DNA of 64,000 bases from Thermalbibacter longus (GTDB taxonomy: Bacteria > Chloroflexota > Chloroflexia > Thermomicrobiales > Thermomicrobiaceae): the NCBI RefSeq assembly GCF_023806485.1, contig NZ_JAMSLR010000001.1, positions 595,836 through 659,835 on the forward strand, written 5' to 3'. The notes beneath the pieces were generated by a model, which had not been told where the DNA came from, ran no database searches, and saw nothing but the letters and a program-made list of their open reading frames with translations. Made by a program: the position numbers and the translations under genes. Position 1 is the stretch's first letter. Each line of letters begins with the position of its first letter. Of this stretch, positions 53,738 to 62,555 are shown piece after piece.

Positions 53738-55192
53738 GTGAGCCTCGAGGCGCAGCCATCTGTCGAGCGCCAGCAGCAGCGAGCAGGGCGGGAACAGGGG
53801 CCGGATAAGCGTAAACGATCTGGCCGGCGTATCGTCGTGCCCGGACTCGCACTGGTACTCCTGATCGGCCCGTCCGGTTCCGGTAAGAGCACCTTCGCTC
53901 GCCGCCACTTCAAGCTGACCGAAGTGCTCTCTTCGGATTTCTTCCGCGCGCTCGTCTCTGACGACGAGGCGGATCAGACGGCATCGCGCGATGCCTTCGA
54001 GGTGCTGTACCTGGTGGCGGAGAAACGGTTGCGTCGGGGTCGCCTAACTGTCGTCGATGCCACGAATACGACAGCCGAGGCCCGTTCCCGCTTGCTCGAG
54101 CTGGCGCAGCGCTATCATGTACCGGCAGTGGCGATCGTCTTCGATCTCCCACCGGAGATCTGCCTCCAGCGCGACGCGCAGCGACCGGGACGACGCGTCG
54201 GGCAGGACGTTATTGCCCGGCAGTTCGGCCAGCTCCAGACGAACCGCCAGCGGATCCGCGAGGAGCCATTCGTCTACCGGTACTGGCTGCGTAGCCCCGA
54301 GGACATCGACGAGGCGATCGTCGAGCGACGGCCACTGAGGTGCGACAAGCGCCTGTGGCGTGGCCCGCTCGATATCGTCGGCGATGTCCACGGTTGCTTC
54401 GCGGAGTTGTGCGACTTGCTCGGGAGCCTCGGCTATCGCGTCGAGCGGGTGGAGAAGACGACAGGCGAGCCGGGCTTCCGGGTGTCGCACCCTGAAGGGC
54501 GACGGCTCGTCTTCATCGGTGATCTGGTCGATCGTGGTCCAGATACCCCCTCGGTTCTAAGACTGGTGATGGATGCGGTCGGGCGTGGGCGAGCGCTCTG
54601 CGCGCTCGGCAATCACGACCGCAAGCTCATGCGCTATCTCGAGGGGCAAGAGGTCAAGATTGCGCACGGCTTCGAGAGGACACTGGAGCAGCTAGCAGGC
54701 GAGCCGGAGGCGTTTCGCCGCCGGGTACTGCGATTCCTCCAGCGATTGTCGAGCCACTATGTGCTAGATGGCGGCCGGCTGGTGGTCGCCCATGCCGGGC
54801 TACCGGAGGAGTATCACGGCCGCTGCTCGCCCACAGTGCGACGTGTCGCTCTCTTCGGCGTGACGACCGGCCAGCGCGATGAACGAGGGTTGCCGGTGCG
54901 AGTGAACTGGGCGCTGTCCTATCGCGGTCGCGCGCTGGTCGTCTATGGACATACCCCGGTGCAAGAGGCTATCTGGATCAACCGCACCATCAACATCGAC
55001 ACCGGCTGTGTCTTCGGTAACAAGCTGACCGCCCTGCGCTACCCGGAACTGGAGCTGGTCGCGGTGCCGGCACGGGAGGTCTACTACCCCGCGCCGCGCT
55101 CGCTGCTGACACCCGAGGACTTGCAGCGCCCGCTGCTGGTCCCGGCAGCCGATGAGATGCTCCCAGAGGAAGTGGCTGCCAACGGGCAATAG
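53738..55192 (+). CDS. Pnkp-like polynucleotide 5'-kinase / 3'-phosphatase without ligase domain
   Basis: 484 residues. Kinase domain (about 30-200): P-loop LIGPSGSGKSTFARRHF (residues ~41-57), SSDFFRALVSDDEADQTAS, VVDATNTTAEARSRLL. Phosphatase domain (about 205-460), calcineurin-like: DIVGDVHGCFAEL, VFIGDLVDRGPDTPS, LGNHDRKLM, VVAHAGLPEEYHG, VYGHTPV, NIDTGCVFG. In the bacterial Pnkp/Hen1 RNA-repair system these two domains are followed by a ligase domain in a protein of about 870 residues; here the gene stops after the phosphatase and no hen1 is adjacent. GTG 53738 has GGAGG 6 bases upstream. It may repair RNA ends with a ligase encoded elsewhere, or act as a standalone phosphatase. Confidence 0.85.
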   Translation: MSLEAQPSVERQQQRAGREQGPDKRKRSGRRIVVPGLALVLLIGPSGSGKSTFARRHFKLTEVLSSDFFRALVSDDEADQTASRDAFEVLYLVAEKRLRRGRLTVVDATNTTAEARSRLLELAQRYHVPAVAIVFDLPPEICLQRDAQRPGRRVGQDVIARQFGQLQTNRQRIREEPFVYRYWLRSPEDIDEAIVERRPLRCDKRLWRGPLDIVGDVHGCFAELCDLLGSLGYRVERVEKTTGEPGFRVSHPEGRRLVFIGDLVDRGPDTPSVLRLVMDAVGRGRALCALGNHDRKLMRYLEGQEVKIAHGFERTLEQLAGEPEAFRRRVLRFLQRLSSHYVLDGGRLVVAHAGLPEEYHGRCSPTVRRVALFGVTTGQRDERGLPVRVNWALSYRGRALVVYGHTPVQEAIWINRTINIDTGCVFGNKLTALRYPELELVAVPAREVYYPAPRSLLTPEDLQRPLLVPAADEMLPEEVAANGQ

Positions 55193-55474
55193 AAGAGCTC
55201 CTCGGTGACCTCATTCGCTGTTTCATCCGGGCGCACCTGAGAGACTTCTGGCTTCTCCGGGTAGTTGACCGGTGCGGGTCGTGATGTTCCAGCAGGCCAG
55301 ACGCGGGTGTGGCGAACGTCGCCGCAGGAATAGTTGGCCGGGTATGGCGTTTTCAACACCAGCGGGTCGCTGGTAACCGAAGGTTCCGTTCCCGCCAGAC
55401 CGGTGCGAGTGGCCGCGCGGTGACGTCCGGGCCCTCCAGGGGGTACCACTGTGCGGCTGAGAGAGGGGGATCAG

Positions 55475-56065
55475 ATGGACTTCGTCGAGGTCGTCCGCAA
55501 GCGGCGCATGGTGCGGCACTTCAAGCCCGATCCGTTCGCGAGGGAATCGCTGGAGCGGATCCTCGACCTGGCACGGCGGGCACCGAGCGCTGGCTACACG
55601 CAGGGGCAGTCGTTCCTCGTGGTCACGGTTCCAGAGCGCCGCCGTGCGGTTGCCGAGGCCTGTGACGAGTCGTTCGAGGTCGAGCTGTATGGCTATCCCT
55701 GGATTTCGGAGGCCCCGGTGCAGATCCTCGCGTGCACCAGTGAGGCGGCGTACCGTTTTGGCCACCGTGATCCGGAGGAGCTACCGCAGGACGGAAGCGA
55801 GATCCAGTGGCCGGTACCGTACTGGTACTTCGACCTCGGATGCTCAGTGATGTTGATCCTTTTGGCTGCGGTAAACGAAGGCCTGGCCGCCGGATATGCC
55901 CGGGTGATCGACGTGCCGCGGCTGCGCGAGCTACTCGGTATTCCGGAAGACGTCATCCCAGTGGGCGTGATTCCCATCGGCTACCCGGATCGCGATGTTC
56001 CCTCGCCCTCGCTCCGGCGTGGTCGCAAGCCGGCGAGCGAGGTCATCCACTGGGAACGCTGGTGA
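55475..56065 (+). CDS. Nitroreductase-family flavoprotein
   Basis: 196 residues of the FMN-dependent NfsB/FRP-type family: VVRKRRMVRHFKPDP near the N-terminus, ARRAPSAGYTQGQ (FMN-binding), a WYFDLGCSVMLILLAAVNEGLAAGYARVIDV-like central block and GVIPIGYPDRD. ATG 55475 follows GGGGGA. It lies near F420-type genes, so it may also use a deazaflavin, but that is inference. The 55193-55474 gap before it shows nothing I can identify. Confidence 0.85.
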   Translation: MDFVEVVRKRRMVRHFKPDPFARESLERILDLARRAPSAGYTQGQSFLVVTVPERRRAVAEACDESFEVELYGYPWISEAPVQILACTSEAAYRFGHRDPEELPQDGSEIQWPVPYWYFDLGCSVMLILLAAVNEGLAAGYARVIDVPRLRELLGIPEDVIPVGVIPIGYPDRDVPSPSLRRGRKPASEVIHWERW

Positions 56066-56197
56066 AGTAGGGAAAGTAGCTAGGTGGCTGGTTGTCCAGG
56101 CGCCCGTTGTACTGCCAGCCGGGGATCGCGTTCATCCGCTGCGGTCGATCCAAGGCTGGTTCTTACTGCTACTGGCTGTGTGACGAGGCATGACGGT

Positions 56198-56294
56198 GGC
56201 GAGGGCGCATGGGAGTCGAACCCACCGGCGAGGCTCGTCACCCCGCCCAACGGTTTTGAAGACCGCGCAGGCCACCGGGCCCGATCCGCCCTCA
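56198..56294 (-). tRNA. selC: Selenocysteine tRNA, anticodon TCA
   Basis: A 97-base tRNA including CCA: an extended acceptor stem starting GAGGGCG (7 perfect pairs with CGCCCTC; the eighth pair is G-G), a 6-bp D-stem CGGGCC(CGGT)GGCCTG, anticodon loop CTTCAAA, a long variable arm GGCGGGG(TGACGAG)CCTCGCC, T-arm GTGGG(TTCGACT)CCCAT and discriminator G with encoded CCA. Length, 6-bp D-stem, long variable arm and TCA anticodon are diagnostic of tRNA-Sec. No selA, selB, selD or obvious selenoprotein lies in the window. Confidence 0.95.
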
Positions 56295-56935
56295 TGCCTC
56301 CTATACCAGTATGGCCACTCAGTACGCCGATGCGCAAGCTGCGGATGCTTCAGGCGGCTGCCCCCTGCAGCGCCATCCATTCCCGCGTGAGAAGGACGTC
56401 ATGCCCAGGGGAACTAGTCTATTCTCGGGACAATACTTTTCCCCACGCGAGGATAGGGCACCCTTGGCAACGCTGCGCAGGCCACGTGCGACCCGCCGGT
56501 GATGCAGCCAACCGGCGTGGGTTGAGAGCGCCCGATATCCCGGGGGTAGGGAAGGAGAGCGCGCGGTCTCTCTAGACCAGTTCTCCCGCGCTCCCAGTAG
56601 CTGGAATTACGCGCATAAACCGCGCGACGCTGTGCACCAGGCCAGTGGACGCGCGATGCCGCAACTGCATCCGGCTCGGTCCGCGTTCGGGTTCCCCGTG
56701 GCACCACGAGAACCGAAGGCAAGACCTCTGTCCTCGATCTGCTTGGTTCGTCTTCTGTGCTGTGCAAGAGTTATGTCAGGTCTGGATGTCTGGTGGCAGG
56801 GCTTCGCTGGACATCAGGCAGGTCCGTCGGGTCGAGCAGCGTTGGATCTCGTAGCCTGGAGCCCCGCGCTAGCTCGGCACCTGTAGGCCGGAAACGCTCA
56901 CAGGCCACGCCTGGATGAAAGGGGAGACTTGGACG
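56295..56935. other. Non-coding interval with three hairpins
   Basis: About 640 bases without a credible gene between selC and the LLM oxidoreductase. Three stem-loops are visible: GGGGAA/TTCCCC at 56408-56444; ACCC-GCCGGT/ACCGGC-GT-GGGT at 56491-56522; GAGCGCG/CGCGCTC enclosing GGTCT(CTCT)AGACC at 56557-56593. Open frames across it lack start signals and coding-like composition. It may hold a small RNA or the leader of the downstream gene; I could not match a known family. Confidence 0.4.
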
Positions 56936-57895
56936 ATGGTACAGCTCGGCTACGCGCTCTCCAGCGAAGAGCATCCCCCGAACGACCTGGTACGCTACGC
57001 GCGCGCTGCAGAGGACGCTGGATTCTCCTTCGCGCTGATCTCCGATCACTACCATCCTTGGACTGACCGGCAGGGTCAGAGCCCGTTCGTTTGGTCCGTC
57101 ATCGGCGGCATCGCACAAGCGACCGAGCGGCTGCGGCTCGGTACTGGCGTGACATGCCCGACCTTTCGGATGCATCCGGCGATCATCGCGCAGGCCGCCG
57201 CGACCTCCGCGGCGATGATGCCTGGTCGGTTCTTCCTCGGTGTGGGGTCCGGCGAGGCGCTCAACGAGCACATCGTCGGTCTGCGCTGGCCGTCCGCCGC
57301 GGTACGGCAAGACATGCTGGTGGAGGCGATCGAGATCATGTGCCTGCTCTGGCAAGGTAGTTTTCAGAGCTACGATGGCGAGTATTTCCTCGTCGAAGAA
57401 GCCCGCATCTACACGTTGCCGGAGACACCACCCGAGATCATGATCGCCGCTGCTGGCCCTCGTGCCGCGACGATCGCAGGGCAACTGGGCGACGGGCTAA
57501 TAGTGACGGCGCCGAAGGCTGCACTGGTTCGACAATTCGAGCAGTCTGGCGGCACGGGCAGGCCCCGAATCGGCCAGGTGACCGTCTGCTGGGCCCAGGA
57601 CGAAGCACAGGCTCGCCGCACCGCGCTCGAGTACTGGCCGAACGCTGCCCTCCCAGGACAGCTCGGTCAGGAACTCCCGCTGCCACGACACTTCGAGCAG
57701 GCGACTGAGCTCGTCAGCGAAGAACAGATCGCGAGCGCGATCGTCTGCGGACCGGATCCGGAGAAGCACGCGCAGGCCATTCAGGAGTACGTAGATGCTG
57801 GTTGCGACCACGTCTACGTCCATCAGGTGGGCCCGGATCAGGAGGGCTTTCTCGACTTCTACCGCAGGGAGATCCTCCCCCGCTTCGGCGCCTGA
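56936..57895 (+). CDS. F420-dependent LLM-class oxidoreductase (FGD-like)
   Basis: 319 residues, TIM-barrel luciferase-like monooxygenase family. Segments: GYALSSEEHPPNDLVRYARAAEDAGF at the start, ISDHYHPWTDRQGQSPFVWSVIGG, GTGVTCPTFRMHPAIIAQAAAT and FLGVGSGEALNEH; this pattern fits the F420-dependent glucose-6-phosphate dehydrogenase-like subgroup (TIGR03557 type). ATG 56936 is preferred over ATG 56915 because GGGGAG lies between them. If it is FGD-like it would feed electrons from a sugar phosphate to F420, complementing the Ddn-like protein at 5391; the substrate is unproven. Confidence 0.88.
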   Translation: MVQLGYALSSEEHPPNDLVRYARAAEDAGFSFALISDHYHPWTDRQGQSPFVWSVIGGIAQATERLRLGTGVTCPTFRMHPAIIAQAAATSAAMMPGRFFLGVGSGEALNEHIVGLRWPSAAVRQDMLVEAIEIMCLLWQGSFQSYDGEYFLVEEARIYTLPETPPEIMIAAAGPRAATIAGQLGDGLIVTAPKAALVRQFEQSGGTGRPRIGQVTVCWAQDEAQARRTALEYWPNAALPGQLGQELPLPRHFEQATELVSEEQIASAIVCGPDPEKHAQAIQEYVDAGCDHVYVHQVGPDQEGFLDFYRREILPRFGA

Positions 57896-57955
57896 GCATC
57901 CGAGGAGGATCGCGAGAGGCAGCCCGCGCGGGAGCTCGCCGAGCTGCGGCGCCAG

Positions 57956-59016
57956 GTGATCCCAGGAGTCCGGACGATCGTGGTCCTGCACGCGAACGGG
58001 AGCGGCGACTTCGTCCTCGCGTTGCCGGCGCTCGAGGCGTTACCAGCGACGTATCCCGATCCCGAGATCGTGCTTCTGGGCAAGCCGTGCCATGCCGAGT
58101 CCCTGCGCGGCCGACCGGGCCCGGTCGATCGGGTCGTGGTCATGCCGCCATGCCCCGTGGTGACCGTGCCTCCGGACGCCCCCGACGACCCTGCCGAGCT
58201 CAGCCGGTTCGTCACGGCCCTTCAGACGGGGCGATTCGACCTGGCCATCCAGCGCCGCGGGGGCGGGCGAGACTCGAACCCGCTGAGTCACCGGCCCGGT
58301 GCCCGGCAGACCATTAGCCTGCGCGCATCGGACGCCTCGTCGATTGATTGCTGGATCCCATACGTTTACAACCAGTCGGAGATCTATCGCTATCTGGAGG
58401 TGGTCGCTTTGGCGGGTGCTCTTCCGGTCACGCTCGAGCCGCACGTGGTGGTCCTAGGCCGTGACCTAGCCGAGTCACTCGCGGTGCTCCCCAAGAGCGA
58501 TGATCCGCTCGTTCCCCTCCACCCGGGCCCGGACGCTCCTGATCGCCGCTGGGCGCCGGAGACGTTCGCAGCCACTGGGGACGCGCTGGCCGATGCCGGT
58601 GCTCGCGTGGTGGTGATCGGCACCGAGCTGGAACGACCGCTGGTTGAGCGGGTCCTGAGCACGATGGGACCGACAGCCGAAGACCTTGGCGGCAAGCTCT
58701 CGCTCGGCGGGCTAGTCGGGTTGCTGCCATGCTGCGATCTGGTCGTGCCCAATGACTCGGGTTCGGCCCACCTGGCCGCGGCCGTTGGAACACCGACGGC
58801 CTGCATCTTCTGGTGCCTGACCATGATGACCGCTGGGATCCCTGGCCGGAGACGACACCGGCCGGTCATCTCGTGGCAGGTAACCTGCACATCGTGCGGC
58901 ACCGATGTAGCCGAGGGTGGTGTCCCTGCGGGCGCTCGTTCGTGGCCAGCGTCCCGGTGGAGGATGTGGTTGAACCGGCGTTCGAGCTCTTGCGGAGCGC
59001 ACGAGACAGTGGATGA
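57956..59016 (+). pseudogene. GT9 (heptosyltransferase-type) glycosyltransferase, frameshifted near the 3' end
   Basis: About 353 residues when joined. GT-B fold of the ADP-heptose:LPS transferase family: VVLHANGSGDFVLALPALEAL at the start, a donor region with PLHPGPDAPDRRWAPETFA, and PNDSGSAHLAAAVGTPTACIF. After CTSCGTD (around 58906) the family's C-terminal Cys-rich end continues in the -1 frame as CSRGWCPCGRSFVASVPVEDVVEPAFELL, ending at 59016; the original frame instead runs on to 59182 with unrelated sequence. A 1-base deletion near 58906-58907 explains this. GTG 57956 is the most likely start; no good ribosome binding site is seen. Confidence 0.82.
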
Positions 59017-59050
59017 AAAAGATGGGCTGCCTGTGGGGGCAGGCAGCCCA
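59016..59050 (-). terminator. Intrinsic terminator for the minus-strand 79-residue gene
   Basis: TGGGCTGCCTG (59023-59033) pairs perfectly with CAGGCAGCCCA (59040-59050) around a 6-base loop. Read on the minus strand the stem is followed by ATC and TTTTT, a classical rho-independent terminator 50 bases after the stop codon of the gene at 59100. It may also end the plus-strand GT9 transcript. Confidence 0.88.
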
Positions 59051-59099
59051 CGGGGTCACAGGGGTAGCGGGGGAGGGTTGCGGAGGACGCGCTGGCTGA

Positions 59100-59339
59100 T
59101 TACGCCAGCCGCTGTGACAGCGCCGAGCGAAGCAAGTCGACGTCTTCGCGCGCCCGCTGTTGAATATGATCGAGCAGCGTGAGCACGTCCTGGTCGCCTG
59201 CGTCCTCGGCGTCGATCTTGTATTCCTCGATAGCCGCGATCTCCTCGAGCTGGTTATAGAGCAGCGCGAGCAGGTCGTAGGCGACGTTGGAGACGCCGCT
59301 AATCAGCTCCGAGCGTCGCTTCGCCTGTTCTTGTGCCAT
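59100..59339 (-). CDS. 79-residue helical protein of unknown function, autonomously transcribed
   Basis: Predicted all-helical, acidic and soluble (MAQEQAKRRSELISGVSN, then LLYNQLEEIAAIEEYKIDAEDAG and LTLLDHIQQRAREDVDLLR). ATG 59339 has AAAGGA upstream. The gene has its own perfect consensus promoter (59392-59419) and intrinsic terminator (59016-59050), predicting a strong ~370-base monocistronic mRNA. I do not recognise a family; the helical spacing suggests a small four-helix-type or coiled-coil protein. Confidence 0.78.
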   Translation of the reverse strand: MAQEQAKRRSELISGVSNVAYDLLALLYNQLEEIAAIEEYKIDAEDAGDQDVLTLLDHIQQRAREDVDLLRSALSQRLA

Positions 59340-59391
59340 GCGATGTCCTTTCCGAACCATAGCCGGATACTCGAGGGTCGGCGATGAGCTG

Positions 59392-59419
59392 ATTATACTA
59401 GACATAAATCACGTGTCAA
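59392..59419 (-). promoter_or_regulatory. Perfect consensus sigma70 promoter for the 79-residue gene
   Basis: Minus strand TTGACA (59419-59414), 16 bases, TATAAT (59397-59392). Both hexamers are exact, one of two such promoters in this window. Confidence 0.9.
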
Positions 59420-59531
59420 GTACCTCATTTCCCGGCGCTCTTCCTGCTGATGCGAGGGCGATCCCCGGTGAAGATGAGCGAGCTCAGTTGCAGGGATACG
59501 TTGGCCCGCTCGAGCGCAGCAGGAAGGTCCA

Positions 59532-60275
59532 TTACGGCCAGCTCGGCTCACCCAATGGCGTGACGATCACCTCCTGTACCACGGAGCTAGCGGGTTGTGT
59601 CACGGCGAAGAGAATCACGCGAGCCACGTCGGCGGGGTCCTGAAGGTTTTGCTCGTCCGGTAGAGGGACTCCCTGATCCAGGAATCGGTCGAAGAATCTA
59701 GTCCGCATTCCTCCGGGGATGATCGTCGTCACGCGGACGTTGTATGGTCTCCCCTCGACACTGAGGCTGCGGCTAAAGCCGAGCAGCCCCCACTTGGAGG
59801 CATGATACGCGCTCGCGTTCGCCCAAGCGCGAGTTGCCGCAGTGGAGGCGATGTTGACGATATGGCCACCACCCTGGCGCTTCATCACCGGCAGAGCCGC
59901 CTTGGCGACCAGAAACGGGCCACGCAGGTTGACAGCGATCACCCGATCCCATTGCTCGACCGTCATCTGCTCTATGGGGAGGGTGTAGTCGATCCCCGCA
60001 TTGTTGACGACTGCGTCCAGCCGGCCATAGTGCTGGACGATCATCTCGACGTTCTCCGCCACTGCGCGCGCGTCGCTGACGTCGCAGGGAAGTGCGATGC
60101 TCTCGGTGCCGGATGCCCGGAGTGTCTGGCTGACGCGTTTAGCGGAGTCTCCATCGAGGTCCAGGCACGCAACCGCCCAACCTTCCTGCGCGAAAACGTG
60201 GACTGTCGCCGCACCGAGACCGCTCCCGGCTCCGGTGATCAGGACGACCTTGTCTCGGCGACTCCTCGGGCTCAT
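59532..60275 (-). CDS. SDR-family oxidoreductase
   Basis: 247 residues. Classical short-chain dehydrogenase: cofactor motif TGAGSGLGA (residues 14-22), DxxD region LPCDVSDA, NNAG near 90, catalytic Ser in NIASTAA and YHASK (Tyr-xxx-Lys) near 154. The GG-G pattern and Asp after the second strand (ACLDLDGDS) suggest NAD(H) preference. ATG 60275 has AGGAGG upstream; the gene overlaps the GT2 gene by 4 bases (ATGA), so it is part of the glycosyltransferase operon and may make a modified sugar or polyol precursor. Confidence 0.9.
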   Translation of the reverse strand: MSPRSRRDKVVLITGAGSGLGAATVHVFAQEGWAVACLDLDGDSAKRVSQTLRASGTESIALPCDVSDARAVAENVEMIVQHYGRLDAVVNNAGIDYTLPIEQMTVEQWDRVIAVNLRGPFLVAKAALPVMKRQGGGHIVNIASTAATRAWANASAYHASKWGLLGFSRSLSVEGRPYNVRVTTIIPGGMRTRFFDRFLDQGVPLPDEQNLQDPADVARVILFAVTQPASSVVQEVIVTPLGEPSWP

Positions 60276-61216
60276 TGCGTGTCCTCCTGCTCTGGCCATC
60301 GATGAGACGCGCGCCAAGGCAGAGCCCCGGCAGTGCCAACAGGATTGGCTGACAGAAGCCGTAAGGGCTCGACTGCCCCTTCTGGGTGGACGTTGAACTC
60401 TTCGATGAGCTCTCTGAACAGTTCTGAGGCGTTCCGTTTCCGTTGCGGAACCGTCGTGGGCATTCCCAAATGATAGGTGCCGCTGGGCAGGATGCCGCAG
60501 CCGCCGTATTTGCGGATCAGCAGGAACTGTGCCACGACCTCCTCGCCGGCATGCTCAGGCGGCAATCGCTCCCACCAGGAAAAGCCGCCGACGCTCAGCA
60601 GCTTCGCCCGGTCATACAGGACGTTGGCCCCGCCGACCCAGGCCACCTTGTAACGTACGACTTGCCCACCCCGGCAGTAGAGGCGTTCCAGATGGAAGGG
60701 ATTACCGGCGTTGTTCACTTTGTGACGATCCCAGGGAAGCAGATCGGGCGTGAACGGCTCCGGGCGGACCGGCCCTTCCCACAGTTCGAAGTGGCGTAGT
60801 TCATGAGGCCGGTAATCGTCAAGAAACCACAGGCCGATGGCTGGACAGCCCACGAACCCGCATCCTTCCGACCGGATGACGTCGAACATGCGCTCCATGA
60901 CCGGCGGTTCGAGCAAGACGTCATCGTCGAGGAAGTGGACATAGGGAGCTCGACTCTGGTCCAGCAAGAACTGGCGGTGCTCGGCGAGGCCCCGGCGGGG
61001 TAGGTGCTGCAGGAGCGTCACTCGGTGACCGCGCAGTCGAAGCGCCTGCACCAGGGTCTGGATCTCGATATCGCCGAGGTAGTCCTGCTCCGGTTCGGTC
61101 TGGCTCGAGACGGTCACGTCGAAGTCGGTGAACGTCTGTCCGAGGAGGCTCGTCAGCACCACCGCCAGCCCGACTTTTCGACGGAAGGTGGGGATAAGGA
61201 CGTCAACCAATGCCAT
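60272..61216 (-). CDS. GT2-family glycosyltransferase
   Basis: 314 residues. GT-A fold: VDVLIPTFRRKVGLAVVL at the start, a metal-binding HFLDDDVLLEPPVM (DxD-type) near residue 110 and WVGGANVLYDRAKLLSVGGF further on. It probably adds a sugar during surface polysaccharide or glycoprotein synthesis. ATG 61216 follows GGAGGG; the 5' end overlaps the GT4 gene upstream by 14 bases. Specificity cannot be read from sequence. Confidence 0.86.
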   Translation of the reverse strand: MALVDVLIPTFRRKVGLAVVLTSLLGQTFTDFDVTVSSQTEPEQDYLGDIEIQTLVQALRLRGHRVTLLQHLPRRGLAEHRQFLLDQSRAPYVHFLDDDVLLEPPVMERMFDVIRSEGCGFVGCPAIGLWFLDDYRPHELRHFELWEGPVRPEPFTPDLLPWDRHKVNNAGNPFHLERLYCRGGQVVRYKVAWVGGANVLYDRAKLLSVGGFSWWERLPPEHAGEEVVAQFLLIRKYGGCGILPSGTYHLGMPTTVPQRKRNASELFRELIEEFNVHPEGAVEPLRLLSANPVGTAGALPWRASHRWPEQEDTQ

Positions 61217-62543
61217 GGGCAACCCTCCGGTGCAGACCATGTACCTTGGATAGTCGACGTGGGCGCTCGTCCACCCCTGGCGTGAGCGCCGGTGTCCCAG
61301 CCTCTGCCAGTACCTGCTCGTACACCAGGGCTGTTTGACGCGCAGCTCGTTCCCATGTGAACTCGCGCTCCACGCGCAGGCGAGCAGCGTCTCCCATTCG
61401 CGCGCGGAGGTTGGGTTCCACGAGCAGTTGCCCGAGGCGCCAGGCCAGAGCTTCAGGGTCGCGCGGAGGTACCAGAAATCCGGTTACTCCTGGCTGCACA
61501 GTGAACGCGATCCCGCCGACAGCGGAGCCGATGACGGGCCGACCGCATGCCATGGCTTCGAGCGGGGTCAGACCGAACGGCTCGTACCAGGGAGTGGTGA
61601 CGGCTACATCCCCAGCCCCGTAATACCAGGCAAGCTCGGATCGAGGTCGCCGCCCGGTGAAGATCACGCGGTCGATGATGCCGAGCTCGGCAGCCAGGCG
61701 CTGTAGCGCGCCGAGCTCCGGGGTGGCTTGCGGGTCGGGTTCGGGCGTCTCGCCGCCGACCACCAGCATGCGTGCGGGCTGCCCGAGCCGTCGCACCAGC
61801 AGCGCGACGGCCCGCAGGACATTCCGCACATCCTTCCGGGGTAGGATCCTGCCGACGTAGACGACCACCGGCTCCGACGGGTCGAGGCCGAGCCTAAGCC
61901 TTGCCTGGGCCTGATCGACCGGGTGGAATAACTCGGTGTCGACGCCGGCGGGCAGCATGGTGATCTGCTTGCAGCTCGCGCCGTAGCCGTGTATAAGCTC
62001 TTGCCGCTCAGCCGGACACTGCGCGATGAGCCGGTCTGCCTGCTGGACGATGGCGTGCTCTACCGCGAGGCGAGCAGGTGGGCTGGTGTCGGCTTCGCCC
62101 TGATGGCGACGCTTGGTCTGGCCCAGGGCGTGAAAGGTCTGCACCACCGGGATACCGAGTCGCCGTTTGAGCTCGAGCGCGACCCAGCCGGACATCCAGA
62201 AGTGGGCGTGGATCAGGTCGTACCAGGCGTGCTTCTCGGCCAGGAAGCGCAAGAAGGCATCGCGGAGCTCCGGCATCCAGCACCAGAGCTGATCTTTGGC
62301 AACAGGACACGGCGGTCCGGCGTCTAGATGCACGATGCGCACACCTGGAGCCCAATCGAGGATTACCGGCTGATCCGGTGAAGTCCGGCGGGTGAAGATG
62401 TCCACCGCGTAACCGAGACGGCTGAGTTGGCGGCTGAGGTCGTCCACGTAGACGTTCTGGCCCCCAGCGTCCTCGCCCCCGAGCGAAGCGGCCGGGCTCG
62501 CGTGTTCGCTGATGAACGCGATCCTTCTTACGTACTCGTGCAT
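61203..62543 (-). CDS. GT4-family glycosyltransferase
   Basis: 446 residues. GT-B fold: the acceptor-side GGEDAGGQNVYVDDLSRQL near the N-terminus, HAHFWMSGWVAL, VVYVGRILPRKDV and the EPFGLTPLEAM (E-x7-E) donor-binding motif near residue 335. The GGQNVYV start is typical of MshA/sucrose-phosphate-synthase-like members. ATG 62543 has AAAGGA upstream. Part of the minus-strand glycosyltransferase cluster. Confidence 0.9.
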   Translation of the reverse strand: MHEYVRRIAFISEHASPAASLGGEDAGGQNVYVDDLSRQLSRLGYAVDIFTRRTSPDQPVILDWAPGVRIVHLDAGPPCPVAKDQLWCWMPELRDAFLRFLAEKHAWYDLIHAHFWMSGWVALELKRRLGIPVVQTFHALGQTKRRHQGEADTSPPARLAVEHAIVQQADRLIAQCPAERQELIHGYGASCKQITMLPAGVDTELFHPVDQAQARLRLGLDPSEPVVVYVGRILPRKDVRNVLRAVALLVRRLGQPARMLVVGGETPEPDPQATPELGALQRLAAELGIIDRVIFTGRRPRSELAWYYGAGDVAVTTPWYEPFGLTPLEAMACGRPVIGSAVGGIAFTVQPGVTGFLVPPRDPEALAWRLGQLLVEPNLRARMGDAARLRVEREFTWERAARQTALVYEQVLAEAGTPALTPGVDERPRRLSKVHGLHRRVAHGIG

Positions 62544-62555
62544 GCTCTCGTCCTT

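Noticed and set aside
58255-58300. tRNA T-arm-like sequence on the minus strand inside the GT9 gene
   Set aside because: The GCGGG/CTCGC-like stem with TTCGAGT loop is part of the coding sequence for RDSNPL, a normal GT9 segment; there is no D-arm or anticodon arm.
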